From positions 62,001 to 126,000 of the forward strand of contig NZ_AQYH01000010.1 in the NCBI RefSeq assembly GCF_000380505.1: a stretch of 64,000 nucleotides of DNA. Reading direction: 5' to 3'. Shown here piece after piece: positions 46,410 to 54,969 of the stretch (the stretch's first letter is position 1; each line of letters begins with the position of its first letter). The notes under the pieces are model-generated. The model was not told where the DNA came from. It saw only the letters and a list, made by a program, of their open reading frames with translations, and ran no database searches. This stretch comes from Kaistia granuli DSM 23481. GTDB lineage: Bacteria; Pseudomonadota; Alphaproteobacteria; Rhizobiales; Kaistiaceae. The translations under genes were made by a program, and so were the position numbers.

Positions 46410-47189
46410 CTAGGCAGTTGGAATGGTGCCCCCGTCGATTACATGCTCAGTCCCGGTGATGGATGATGCTCGATCCGAGGCTAGGAAAGCGATCAGGTCG
46501 GCGACCTCTCTCGGTTCGGCGGGCCGCCCCAGTGGAATGCCGCCAAGTGAGTTCATGATCACCTGAATTGCGTCTTCGTAGCCAATGCCGGCTTGTTCGG
46601 CGATGCGGAGCGCCAGACCATTGGCTCCCGGATCGGCAATCCAGCCAGGAGACACGCGCACCACTCGCACCCCCTTCGGAGAAACCTCCTTGGAAAGGCT
46701 CTTGCTGTAGGTGTTCAGCGCTGCCTTGGCCGATGCGTAGCCAGTGGTCGCCTCCGGCAGCGGCAGGCGATTCTGGATCGAGGTCACGTGGATGACGACG
46801 CCGCTTCCCTGAGCAATCATGCCGGGAATCAAGGCACGATCGAGCCTTACCGCCGGAAAGAAGTTCAGACCGAATTCCTTGTCCCATTCCGCATCGTCAA
46901 GTGCTGCGAAGCCGCCCGAAGGGGCGGAAGAGCCGCCCAGGACATTGACGAGGATGTCGAGCCCGCCAAGTTCCCGATGTACCGCATGCACGACAGCCTG
47001 TACCCCGTCTCTGGTGGTCAGATCTGCTGCAACGAAGGCATCGCCGGCAAAGTCCGCCGGCTTGGTGCGCGCGGTCGTCAGCACGCGTGCGCCCAGCTCC
47101 CGGAAGAGCGCCACGGTGGCGGCGCCGGCACCCAGGGTACCGCCGGTGATCAGGGCCCGCCGGCCCTGCAATGTGAGGAAAGGCGTCAT
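46410..47189 (-). CDS. SDR family oxidoreductase
   Basis: The 259-residue enzyme begins [20 protein letters not shown]. It has the cofactor loop [10 protein letters not shown], the NVLGGSS motif, the serine of [10 protein letters not shown], the Y-x3-K active site (GYASAKAAL) and a C-terminal [12 protein letters not shown]. The start codon overlaps the stop of the upstream SnoaL-like gene (ATGA). It is probably controlled by the divergent LysR. Base composition is lower in GC than the window average. Confidence 0.9.
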   Translation of the reverse strand: MTPFLTLQGRRALITGGTLGAGAATVALFRELGARVLTTARTKPADFAGDAFVAADLTTRDGVQAVVHAVHRELGGLDILVNVLGGSSAPSGGFAALDDAEWDKEFGLNFFPAVRLDRALIPGMIAQGSGVVIHVTSIQNRLPLPEATTGYASAKAALNTYSKSLSKEVSPKGVRVVRVSPGWIADPGANGLALRIAEQAGIGYEDAIQVIMNSLGGIPLGRPAEPREVADLIAFLASDRASSITGTEHVIDGGTIPTA

Positions 47190-47518
47190 ACCGTGATCTC
47201 CAGCTCGGCGATCTTGTCGCCGGCGAGGACGAAGAAGTACCGCAGATCGACCGGGCTGCCGGGGAAGTCGCCGGTGACATGTGCCGTTACCTGGGTCTTG
47301 CCGGCTTCTGTGGTGATGGAGAAAGGCTCCGTTTTGACGGGGCCGTATTTCTGGGTGTATTCGACCTTCCACTGGCGGATGGCTTCGTGGCCCACAAGGC
47401 TCTCGCCTGCATCCTTGACGATGGCTTGCTCGGTAAAGGCGGCAGCGAGCTCGTCGGGGCCGCCGTCATGCTCGGCGGCGAAATACGCCTCGATGCTTTT
47501 GGGTAGTTTCACAGTCAT
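47186..47518 (-). CDS. SnoaL/NTF2-like protein
   Basis: The 110-residue protein starts [20 protein letters not shown] and shows an NTF2-like cone fold pattern ([36 protein letters not shown]). It overlaps the SDR gene. Such pairs are usual for LysR-controlled SDR operons. Function unknown. Confidence 0.85.
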   Translation of the reverse strand: MTVKLPKSIEAYFAAEHDGGPDELAAAFTEQAIVKDAGESLVGHEAIRQWKVEYTQKYGPVKTEPFSITTEAGKTQVTAHVTGDFPGSPVDLRYFFVLAGDKIAELEITV

Positions 47519-47541
47519 TTTCAGCTCTCCAGATCGTCTGT

Positions 47542-47558
47542 GTAGCCTAGCTGGCTAC
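47542..47558. promoter_or_regulatory. Inverted repeat between SnoaL/SDR operon and LysR gene
   Basis: GTAGCC-TAGCT-GGCTAC is a perfect 6-bp inverted repeat with a 5-base centre, lying in the divergent intergenic region 24 bases upstream of the SnoaL-like start. It is a good candidate for the LysR operator. Confidence 0.6.
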
Positions 47559-47659
47559 AGGCGCGACCCCTTGTGGTCCCGACAGGTGCTAATCTATGAC
47601 TGGACGAATGCTGCGATAACGGGGACAAACAGGAACGAGGAATTTCGAAAAGAGGGATA

Positions 47660-48562
47660 ATGACGAGGGACCTCCTTTCTGACCTGGATGCCGTCCTGAG
47701 TATCGCCCGTCACGGTTCTTTCCGTGCCGCGGCCCTTGATCTCGGCCTGTCCACGACAGCCCTGAGCAACGCCATCGCCAAGCTTGAGCAGCGCTTGGGC
47801 GTCCGCCTGTTCAACCGAACGACGCGAAGCGTTTCGCTGACCGACGCGGGAAAGGCATTTGTCGAGCGGGTCGGGCCGGCAATGACGGAAATCCACGACG
47901 CAGTGCTGGCCGCGCAGTCGCTTCAAGAGACGCCCGCCGGGACCTTGCGCATCAATGCCTTCGCATCAGCGGCCCGGGAGGTGATGACGCCGCTCATCCT
48001 CCCATTTCTGCGACGCTATCCTCAGGTGCATATCGACCTGGTTACGGAGGGAAGGCTGGTTGACGTCATCGCCGGCGGTTTTGACATGGGTCTCAGGCCA
48101 GCCGACCTCGTACCCACCGACATGATCGCGGTCTCGCTCGGACTTCGGCGTGAAAATGCGGTCGTCGCTTCACCAGAGTTCCTGCGTATCCACGGCAAAC
48201 CGACCATACCGGACGACCTCTACCGGTTTCGGTGTATCCGTTCGCGCCTTCCCAACAACGCTCTGTTCCGATGGCGATTTGAGAAGGCTGGGACCCCGCT
48301 GCAGATTGATGTTCAGGGCGCCATCACCCTCGATGAACCGAGCCTTGTCCGGATCGCTGCGCAGAATGGCATCGGAATCGGGTATGTCATGGAAGCAGAC
48401 GTGCGCGATGACATTGCTGCTGGGCGGCTTGTTCGAGTTCTCGAAGATTGGACCCCGAACCTGGCGCCGCTGGCGCTCTACTACCCGGGCCGAAAGAACC
48501 CGTCTGCCGCTTTTACGGCGTTCATCCAAACCGCTCGTGAGTTTGCCAACGCCCCGAATTAG
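47660..48562 (+). CDS. LysR family transcriptional regulator
   Basis: The 300-residue protein has an N-terminal winged HTH ([40 protein letters not shown]) and a LysR substrate-binding domain. It is divergent from the SnoaL/SDR pair and shares its lower GC. It likely activates that pair in response to an unknown compound. Confidence 0.92.
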   Translation: MTRDLLSDLDAVLSIARHGSFRAAALDLGLSTTALSNAIAKLEQRLGVRLFNRTTRSVSLTDAGKAFVERVGPAMTEIHDAVLAAQSLQETPAGTLRINAFASAAREVMTPLILPFLRRYPQVHIDLVTEGRLVDVIAGGFDMGLRPADLVPTDMIAVSLGLRRENAVVASPEFLRIHGKPTIPDDLYRFRCIRSRLPNNALFRWRFEKAGTPLQIDVQGAITLDEPSLVRIAAQNGIGIGYVMEADVRDDIAAGRLVRVLEDWTPNLAPLALYYPGRKNPSAAFTAFIQTAREFANAPN

Positions 48563-48690
48563 GCAACAGCGCCGGAAATGTTCGTCTGACGTTTGCCGAA
48601 CGAAATCTGTGTCGATCGCGGGCTTGGGTGCATTCGCGGCGACGCTTCTTCTAGTGGTCTGCAACAAAGCGGAGAGCCGCTTCCAACCCG

Positions 48691-48752
48691 ATCCCGGATA
48701 TAAAGGCGGAGGCCTCTAGAAAGGCGGCTTTCGGGAAATGGTCCCGTCCCGC
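48691..48752. repeat. 62-bp direct repeat, copy 1
   Basis: The block starts ATCCCGGATATAAAGGCGGA and ends GGTCCCGTCCCGC. It matches 50257-50318 at 61 of 62 positions in the same orientation. Inside it CGGGA-AATGG-TCCCG is a small palindrome. Confidence 0.95.
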
Positions 48753-48812
48753 TCGCCCGAAGCTTGCCATTCGTTCGGTTCCCACGGACGGCTGCGCAGG
48801 GGCCGATTGCAA

Positions 48813-48853
48813 ACTGTCCGATCTAGGGGCGTCCAACATAGATAGCGGACAGT
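48813..48853. repeat. Long inverted repeat downstream of the GGDEF gene
   Basis: ACTGTCCGATCTA (48813-48825) pairs with TAGAT-AG-CGGACAGT (48839-48853), a 13-bp stem with a two-base bulge. It has no T-run. It may stabilise the mRNA end or be a repeat-element remnant. Confidence 0.65.
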
Positions 48854-48887
48854 CGGGCCGGCATTTTCAATAGCCCTGCGAGAGGGC

Positions 48888-50024
48888 TTACTCGGCGAGA
48901 TTAACGCGATCTCGACCGTTGGCCTTTGCCCTATAGAGGGCATGATCGGCACGCTCGATCAAAGACGGGAGGCCTTCATCCTCCCGCGCAATCGCGACGC
49001 CAAAACTGGCGGTCGGGCGGGCCTCCCCCGCTACGGTGTCGAATGCGATTTGTTTAAAAGCGGTTCTTACCTCTTCCGCCAATTGGTAGGCAGAGGCGCG
49101 CGCGTTTGAAGGCAACATGACCGCGAATTCTTCACCACCAAGACGCGCCATGATCGCATCGCCGGGCGCCCTCTGCTTGAGAACCTCAGAAAACCTCTGG
49201 ATGATCATGTCGCCACCGCTATGGCCGAACAGATCATTGATCGATTTGAAGTGGTCAAGATCCGCGAGGATCATGGCAGGCGGATTGCCGGCCGTTCGCT
49301 TCGCCAATGCCCCTAGTGCGCGCGGTTCGAAGCCGCGGCGATTGAACAATCCGGATAGGGTGTCGATCAGCGCATCAGTCTTGATTTCATCCATCACATC
49401 GCCTGCAATTACCGCAAACGCACCAACCGCAGTCATCGCGCAGATAAGAGCGTCAGAAATCGACACGACAAGCCAGTAGGAACTTTCGAACCGCTCGCCT
49501 GAGGCTCCCGATGCGATCAGGAAGAGCGGGCGAAGAAGATAGCCTGCGCAAGATACGAGCAACAACCCGAGTAGCACCTGCTCGACCGGCGAGCGGCGTG
49601 GCGCCTTGGCGACATCCAACACCATCAGGAGGCTGAGCAGGGCCAGCCCAGAATTGAAAATGATGACGCGGGCGAGCAGGTTCGGTTCGATGAATTGATA
49701 ATAGTAGAGCGGTCCAAGCGTGATCGCAGCGATAGCAAGGAGAGCGCCGTAGCGAGGCTGTTGTAAGCGCCGATTGGACAAGCCAACAGAGAACATCATT
49801 ATCGCGAGCAGGAGGAAGATGTTCGCCGAATATCGAAGAACCGGATTGTCAAGGGAGAAGGCAAAGTAGAAAATAGCGAAGCACAGCGACCGACCGGCAT
49901 AGGATAGGCCGAGTACCCCTATATAATTTCGGGTAGGGTTGTTTCGCCATATCGTTAGCAGCGCGATACAGAATATCGCGGCCATGCTGGTGTTCAGCAA
50001 ACCTATGACATTGTAATAGTTCAT
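48888..50024 (-). CDS. Membrane-bound diguanylate cyclase (GGDEF)
   Basis: The 378-residue protein has about seven N-terminal membrane helices (residues 1-210) and a C-terminal GGDEF domain (about 215-378). The active site is ARLGGEEFAVML, an allowed GGEEF variant. ADLDHFKSINDLFGHSGGD carries metal- and substrate-binding residues. There is no RxxD inhibitory site five residues before GGEEF (the sequence is RAPGD AIMAR). It should make cyclic di-GMP without product inhibition. It is flanked by the 62-bp direct repeats and is AT-richer than its surroundings. Confidence 0.92.
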   Translation of the reverse strand: MNYYNVIGLLNTSMAAIFCIALLTIWRNNPTRNYIGVLGLSYAGRSLCFAIFYFAFSLDNPVLRYSANIFLLLAIMMFSVGLSNRRLQQPRYGALLAIAAITLGPLYYYQFIEPNLLARVIIFNSGLALLSLLMVLDVAKAPRRSPVEQVLLGLLLVSCAGYLLRPLFLIASGASGERFESSYWLVVSISDALICAMTAVGAFAVIAGDVMDEIKTDALIDTLSGLFNRRGFEPRALGALAKRTAGNPPAMILADLDHFKSINDLFGHSGGDMIIQRFSEVLKQRAPGDAIMARLGGEEFAVMLPSNARASAYQLAEEVRTAFKQIAFDTVAGEARPTASFGVAIAREDEGLPSLIERADHALYRAKANGRDRVNLAE

Positions 50025-50256
50025 ATATCCAATTAGCTGTGAAAATCGGGACCGGCTCGCATGAGCGTATAGGTTGTCTTATTCGCGGTAAAGGTGCATT
50101 GAAGATAATTGCAGATCGAGCGACCGCTTCGGAACTGATCGAGTGCAGCACCGAACGACCGATCTGGGGACGCGTTGCGGTCGACGTGGGGCGGCTCGTT
50201 GAATGGCCGCTTGCTCAACTTCAGGGTCCAGAATCCGTCTGGCAGGAATCCACCCC

Positions 50257-50318
50257 ATCCCGGATATAAAGGCGGAGGCCTTTAGAAAGGCGGCTTTCGG
50301 GAAATGGTCCCGTCCCGC
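50257..50318. repeat. 62-bp direct repeat, copy 2
   Basis: It is identical to 48691-48752 apart from one base (GGCCTTTAG instead of GGCCTCTAG). In this copy GCCTTT-AG-AAAGGC is a perfect inverted repeat. It abuts the stop codon of the next LysR gene. Confidence 0.95.
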
Positions 50319-50319
50319 C

Positions 50320-51201
50320 TCATCCTTCCTTCAGCAGCGCCAGCAATTCCTGGCCCGCCTTGCCGAGCGGGTTCTGCTTCAGCCAGCGGAAGTAGAGCGG
50401 CAGCTTCAAGCCGTTGGCGACATTGGAAAAGGGCAGGATGCGGACGCTGCCCTCGCGCGCCAGCGGCGTCGCGACGGAGATCGGCAGGTTGCCCCAGCCA
50501 AGACCCGCCTTCACCATGTTGACGGCGGTGGCGAGGCTGTTGGTGCGCCAGTAGGAACCGGCGATCAGCTGGCGGAAGTCGGAGATCGGCAGGTCGGCGC
50601 TGGCGATGACGATCTGCCGGTGGTGAAAGAGATCGTCCAGCTTCAGTTCGCTCGCCAGCAGCAGCTCCGAGCCGTGATGGGCGGAGATGACGGCGACCAG
50701 GGTCTCGGTGCCGACGAAGTGGAAATCCTCCTGCAGACTGGTCTCCAGCCCGCCATAGGCGACGCAGAGATCGACCCGGCCGGTGCGCAACAGGCGGAGG
50801 ATGTCGTCCTGCGGCTGCGTCGTCACCTCGATCGCCAGCAGCGGATGGCGGGCGGAGACGGCGGAGATGGCGTGCATCAGCCGCGCGTTGTCGATGTCGG
50901 CGGCGACGCCGATCGACAGGCGGGTCTCGAGCCCTTCGGAGAGCTCCGCCGCATGCGCCGTCAGTTGCTGGAGCTGCTCGGATATCACGCGCGCATGCGG
51001 CAGCAGCGCCAGGGCCGCCGCGGTCGGCCGAACCTGGCGCGATTCCCGCACGAACAGCGCATAGCCGAGCTCGGCCTCGAGATTGCTGATCGCCATGCTG
51101 ATCGCCGAGGGCACCCGATGCAGGGCGCGCGCCGCGGCGGAAAACGAGCCGTGGTCGATCACGGCCAGGAAGAGCTCGATGCTGTCGCTGGAAAAGATCA
51201 T
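50320..51201 (-). CDS. LysR family transcriptional regulator of the PACE efflux gene
   Basis: The 293-residue protein has an N-terminal HTH (LFLAVIDHGSFSAAARALHR, AISMAISNLEAELGYALFVR) and a substrate-binding domain. It is divergent from a PACE-family efflux gene, the arrangement known for AceR/AceI of Acinetobacter, so it is the probable regulator of that gene. GC content returns to the window norm here. Confidence 0.92.
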   Translation of the reverse strand: MIFSSDSIELFLAVIDHGSFSAAARALHRVPSAISMAISNLEAELGYALFVRESRQVRPTAAALALLPHARVISEQLQQLTAHAAELSEGLETRLSIGVAADIDNARLMHAISAVSARHPLLAIEVTTQPQDDILRLLRTGRVDLCVAYGGLETSLQEDFHFVGTETLVAVISAHHGSELLLASELKLDDLFHHRQIVIASADLPISDFRQLIAGSYWRTNSLATAVNMVKAGLGWGNLPISVATPLAREGSVRILPFSNVANGLKLPLYFRWLKQNPLGKAGQELLALLKEG

Positions 51202-51212
51202 GCTCTATGAGC

Positions 51213-51233
51213 TATCAGTGAAATTGACAGATA
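51213..51233. promoter_or_regulatory. Possible LysR binding site between LysR and PACE genes
   Basis: TATC-N13-GATA forms a short inverted repeat 12 bases upstream of the LysR start and 80 bases upstream of the efflux gene. LysR sites usually have a T-N11-A core, so this is only a candidate. Confidence 0.3.
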
Positions 51234-51312
51234 TCAACTTTTCCTGTCTCCGCCCTTGCTGCTAGAGCAGCGCCAGACATGGGCCGACCGGCCCTTTCCA
51301 AAGAGGTGTTTG

Positions 51313-51762
51313 GTGCAAGGCGTTCTTCGCAGAGTGGTTTACGTATCCGTTTTCGAGATTACGGGAACCCTCATCTCGGCCTATATGCTGGCCTATCTTT
51401 CCGGTTCCGAGGCGTCGCATACGGGTCCGCTGGCGATCATGATCTCGACGACCGCGGTGACGGTGAACCTGATCTACAACTGGCTGTTCGAGCGCTGGGA
51501 GGCGAAGCAGTCCGCCCGCTCGCGTTCGCTCGCGCGGCGGATCCTGCATGCCGTCGGCTTCCAGGCGACGCTGGTGCTGTTCCTGATCCCGCTGATCGCG
51601 TGGTGGATGGAGATCTCGCTGATCCAGGCGCTGCTGCTCGACGCCGTGCTGATCGTCTTCTTCCCGATCTACATGTTCGTCTTCAACTGGGCGTTCGACG
51701 GGATCTTCGGCCTGCCGGATTCGGTGACCAAGGGCAGCTTCGAGGAAGAGGCGGCCGCCTGA
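51313..51762 (+). CDS. PACE family efflux transporter (AceI-like)
   Basis: The 149-residue membrane protein has four helices in two bacterial transmembrane pair domains. The repeats are visible as RRVVYVSVFEITGTLISAYM / NLIYNWLFERWE and RRILHAVGFQATLVLFLIPL / MFVFNWAFDGIFG. The glutamate of VFEI in helix 1 fits the conserved acidic residue of this family. PACE proteins export biocides such as chlorhexidine or natural polyamines. The GTG at 51313 follows AGAGG. Confidence 0.87.
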   Translation: MQGVLRRVVYVSVFEITGTLISAYMLAYLSGSEASHTGPLAIMISTTAVTVNLIYNWLFERWEAKQSARSRSLARRILHAVGFQATLVLFLIPLIAWWMEISLIQALLLDAVLIVFFPIYMFVFNWAFDGIFGLPDSVTKGSFEEEAAA

Positions 51763-51872
51763 GGGCGGAAGTTGCTCGGTACGGTCGCGGGTTTCTTGCG
51801 CGGGTTTCCTGCGACCGAACCGCAAGTCACCCGGCATCTCCGCATGGCGGATCCGCCGGCAGGCGAGGCGCC

Positions 51873-53009
51873 TCAGCCGTAGACGGCGGCGCGGATCGCG
51901 TCCGGGTAGGGGCCGTTGACGCCGGCCACGGCGGTGTTCGAGAACGACACCACCGACAGCTTGCGGACGGGATCGACGAACCAGGAATGGCCGTAGACGC
52001 CGCCCCATTGCCAGGTTCCCGGCGAGAAGGGCGAGGCGCCGGCGCCAGGATCATAGGTGATTGACCAGCCGAGGCTGAAGCCGCGCCCGGGCACGGTCGT
52101 ATCGAAGTTGCCGATGGCGTTCCTGGCGAGCAGCTCGAGGCTCGCGGCCGAGAGCACCGGCGCGCCGCCGCGGCGCATCGCTTCCAGGAAGGCCAGGATG
52201 TCGCCGGCCGTGCCGAACATGCCGGCGCCGCCCGACGGGAACGAGCCGGGATCGAAGTTGCGATCCGGCGCGAAGGTCAGCAATCCGGCCTTGCCCTGTA
52301 CCGGCTGGTGCGCCGCCATCGGCGTCGGGCGCGGATCGCCATCGGCATAGGCGGTGGCGAGGCGGTCGCGGTCGGTCGGCAGGAAGGCGGTATCGGCGAG
52401 GCCGAGCGGCACGGTCACCCGGCGGGCGACGATTTCCGGCAGGCTCAGGCCGGTGGCCTTTTCGAGCACGGCGCCGAGCACGTCGATGCCGACGGAATAG
52501 GCCCAGGACGTGCCGGGCGCGAAGGCGAGCGGCTGGGCCGCGATCTTCGCCAGATTTTCCGCCATGCCGCGCCCGGGCTGGTCGAGCCCCTCCGAGATGC
52601 CGGCCGACTTGTCATAGCCGTAGATCAGGCCGCTGGTATGGGTCAGCAGGTGGCGGAGGGTGATGACCGGCTCGCTGCCATCGGCGAGCTTCGGCCGGAA
52701 CTCCGGCAGGAAGCGGGTGACCGGATCATCGAGGCTGATGACGCCGGCTTCCGCCAGCGAGAGTGCTGCCACGGCGACGAGCGGCTTGGTGACGGAGGCG
52801 AGCCGGAAGATCGTGTTTTCCGCGATGCGGCGTCCGGCCTCGCGGTCGGCATAGCCGGCGGCGCGCCGATAGACGGTCTCGCCTTCTTCCGCCACCAGCA
52901 CGACAGCGCCAACGATCACCTCGTTGCGGATCGCCTCGTCGATGACGGCGTCGAGCCGGGCGGCCCGCTTGTCGCGGCTGGCGGTGGGGGAGGCGTCGGC
53001 GACGGTCAT
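51873..53009 (-). CDS. Serine hydrolase (beta-lactamase/esterase family)
   Basis: The 378-residue protein has the S-x-x-K motif SVTK (residue about 72, FRLASVTKPLVA) and a second catalytic tyrosine in SWAYSVGIDVLG. A late GHSW-type segment (GGVYGHSWFVDP) stands where the third box lies. This is the class C beta-lactamase/EstB-like fold. No signal peptide is visible, which favours an esterase or peptidase over a periplasmic beta-lactamase. Confidence 0.88.
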   Translation of the reverse strand: MTVADASPTASRDKRAARLDAVIDEAIRNEVIVGAVVLVAEEGETVYRRAAGYADREAGRRIAENTIFRLASVTKPLVAVAALSLAEAGVISLDDPVTRFLPEFRPKLADGSEPVITLRHLLTHTSGLIYGYDKSAGISEGLDQPGRGMAENLAKIAAQPLAFAPGTSWAYSVGIDVLGAVLEKATGLSLPEIVARRVTVPLGLADTAFLPTDRDRLATAYADGDPRPTPMAAHQPVQGKAGLLTFAPDRNFDPGSFPSGGAGMFGTAGDILAFLEAMRRGGAPVLSAASLELLARNAIGNFDTTVPGRGFSLGWSITYDPGAGASPFSPGTWQWGGVYGHSWFVDPVRKLSVVSFSNTAVAGVNGPYPDAIRAAVYG

Positions 53010-53106
53010 CGGGAACTCCGGGCGAGAAGCGGGCGACAGAATGAATCAGGAAGGATGCTTCCCGCAACCCTTGCCGGCATGAAAACGACGGTCGGTCGCG
53101 CGCACG

Positions 53107-53138
53107 AAAAAGCCCCCGGGCCGGGTGGCGCGGGGGCT
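53107..53138 (-). terminator. Terminator downstream of outer-membrane barrel gene 1
   Basis: On the minus strand AGCCCCCG-C-GCC and GGC-C-CGGGGGCT form a long stem followed by TTTTT (53107-53111). It lies 27 bases after the stop codon. Confidence 0.8.
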
Positions 53139-53164
53139 CGCGAAGCGGCGGAGGCCGCCGTCGA

Positions 53165-53920
53165 TCAGAATCTGTAGTTCAGGCCGATCTTGGCCGTCTG
53201 CAGCGTGAGATCGCGGCTGAACTGGCCGGCCGGCGCGTTGACGCCGAAGTCGATGCTGTAGTCCTTCGAGCCGAGATCGGCATAGAGATATTCGAGCTTG
53301 GCCGAGAGCTTGTCGGTGATCGCATATTCGAGGCCGGCGCCGACGGTCCAGCCGGTGAAGACGTCGCTCTGGCTGTAGCTGCCGTAGAGGTTCGGCGACG
53401 CGGTGTCGAAGGCGAAGCTGTATTCGGTGTGCGCCCAGGCGAAGCCGCCCGTGACATAGGGCAGGAAGCGGTCGGCGGCATAGCCGAGGCGGGCGCGGAC
53501 GGTGCCAAGCGCGTCGATCTTCGTCTCTGCATTGTAGCGATAGTAGTCGTCTTCCGGGTCGCCCGTCAGGCCGCTGGCGCTGTCCTTCAGGTCGGCGATG
53601 GCCGCATCGGCCTCGACGCCGAGCACGATCTGGTTGGAGAACTGGTGGTTGTAGCCGAGCTGGAGGCCGCCGAAGAAGCCGTCCGGCTTGTTGCCGCCAT
53701 CGTTGACGAGCGCGCTGAAATCGTCGCCGGAGCGCAGCTGGTTGTCGAGTTCGGCCCATCCATAGCCGGCGTGCACGCCGGCATAGAAGCCGGTCCAGTT
53801 GAAGGCCGGCGCGGGAGTCTCGACGACGACCTGCTCCTCGAAAGTGAGGTCGGCGGCCTGTGCGGTCGAGGCGAGACCGCTGGCGAGCAGGAAGGCGATT
53901 CCGATAGTCTGCTTGATCAT
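53165..53920 (-). CDS. Omp25/Omp31-type outer membrane beta-barrel protein, paralogue 1
   Basis: The 251-residue protein has a signal peptide (MIKQTIGIAFLLASGLASTA, cleaved at AQA-AD). The barrel has the family blocks FNWTGFYAGVHAGYGW, GFFGGLQLGYNHQFSN, GTVRARLGYAADRFLPYVTG, TGWTVGAGLEYAITDKLSAK and a C-terminal phenylalanine (LNYRF). It is one of four tandem paralogues. GGGGAAC precedes the start. Such proteins are abundant surface antigens in Rhizobiales. Confidence 0.92.
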   Translation of the reverse strand: MIKQTIGIAFLLASGLASTAQAADLTFEEQVVVETPAPAFNWTGFYAGVHAGYGWAELDNQLRSGDDFSALVNDGGNKPDGFFGGLQLGYNHQFSNQIVLGVEADAAIADLKDSASGLTGDPEDDYYRYNAETKIDALGTVRARLGYAADRFLPYVTGGFAWAHTEYSFAFDTASPNLYGSYSQSDVFTGWTVGAGLEYAITDKLSAKLEYLYADLGSKDYSIDFGVNAPAGQFSRDLTLQTAKIGLNYRF

Positions 53921-54027
53921 TTTGTTCCCCAGATAATACGGGAAACTTACTGACTCCGTGTCTCGCTGTCTGTTGCATCGCCGCAACAGCTTCCTGCGTC
54001 CTGAAGGGCGAGGCGGGGGTGAAAATG

Positions 54028-54058
54028 AAAAAAAAAGCCCCGCGCGGGAGCGCGGAGC
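54028..54058 (-). terminator. Terminator downstream of barrel paralogue 2
   Basis: On the minus strand GCTCCGCGC-TCCC-GCGCGGGGC (one mismatch) is followed by nine T's (54028-54036). This is a strong Rho-independent terminator. Confidence 0.9.
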
Positions 54059-54086
54059 CTTCGTCGCTCGGATCTTGAAGGGGATC

Positions 54087-54791
54087 CTAGAACTTGTAGT
54101 TCAGGCCGAACTTCACCGTCTGCAACGACGAGAGGTCGGCCGGGACCGGGACGTTAACGTCGAAGGGGCGCGGGTACAGGTCCTTCGAGCCGAGATCGGC
54201 ATAAAGATACTCAAGCTTAGCGGAGATGTTGCTGGTCACGGCGTATTCGAGGCCCGCGCCAACAGTCCAGCCGGTGAAGACTTTGCTGTCGGTGAAGCTG
54301 AAGTTCGGAATAGCGTCGCCTCCCACGGTCACGCCGGTCCTTGCATTAGCCCAGGCAAAGCCGCCCGTGACGTAGGGCAGGACGCGGTCGATGGCATAGC
54401 CGGCGCGGCCGCGAACCGTGCCGAGCGCGGAGATCTTGGCGTCGGTGCCGAATGCGAAGTCTGAATCGCCCTGCTTTCCGTCGTCCTTGAGATCGGCGAA
54501 CGCGGCGTCGGCCTCGATGCCGAGCACGACATTGTTGCTGAGCTGGTAGTTGTAGCCGACCTGGCCGCCGCCAAAGAAGCCGTCCGGCCTGCCGCCGACG
54601 CCCAAGTTCTCGGAGTAAAAGGTGTCGAGGTCTGCCCAGCCATAGCCGGCATGCACGCCGGCATAGAAGCCGGTCCAGCTGAATGCCGGGGCGACGACGA
54701 CCGTCTCCTCGACGACCGTGAGATCGGCGGCGTGAGCCGCGGTTGTGCCGAGCACGGTGGCAACGGCGATTCCGAGAGCCTGTCTAATCAT
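54087..54791 (-). CDS. Omp25/Omp31-type outer membrane beta-barrel protein, paralogue 2
   Basis: The 234-residue protein has a signal peptide ending in THAAHA-type AHA-AD and the same blocks as its neighbours (FSWTGFYAGVHAGYGW, TGWTVGAGLEYAVTSNISAK, FGLNYKF). It starts at 54791 after AAGGGGAA. It is separated from paralogue 1 by its own terminator, so it is independently transcribed. Confidence 0.92.
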   Translation of the reverse strand: MIRQALGIAVATVLGTTAAHAADLTVVEETVVVAPAFSWTGFYAGVHAGYGWADLDTFYSENLGVGGRPDGFFGGGQVGYNYQLSNNVVLGIEADAAFADLKDDGKQGDSDFAFGTDAKISALGTVRGRAGYAIDRVLPYVTGGFAWANARTGVTVGGDAIPNFSFTDSKVFTGWTVGAGLEYAVTSNISAKLEYLYADLGSKDLYPRPFDVNVPVPADLSSLQTVKFGLNYKF

Positions 54792-54969
54792 GATGTTCCC
54801 CTTAGTATATGGGGAGGTTACTCTGCGCCGGACCGTGCCGTCCGTGGCGGGCTCGCAACAGTGCAGCTTATTGATGCTTCTGGTTGTGTCGCTCGGCTGC
54901 TGAAGACCGGCAGCCCCGGTGCCGACGCGGCGCGGCCGGAGCCGCATCGCGTCGGCGTCAGGACAGGGC

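Larger units (their letters stand above)
48563..48887. other. Intergenic region with 62-bp repeat copy 1 and a hairpin
   Basis: These 325 bases hold no gene. They contain the first copy of the 62-bp repeat (48691-48752) and the long hairpin at 48813-48853. Both lie between the LysR gene and the convergent GGDEF gene. Confidence 0.6.

Noticed and set aside
48691-50318. The 62-bp repeats as ends of an insertion sequence
   Set aside because: They are direct, not inverted, and no transposase lies between them.
51873-53009. Calling the serine hydrolase a beta-lactamase resistance gene
   Set aside because: It has no signal peptide and lacks a normal class C YxN box, so an esterase or peptidase role is more likely.
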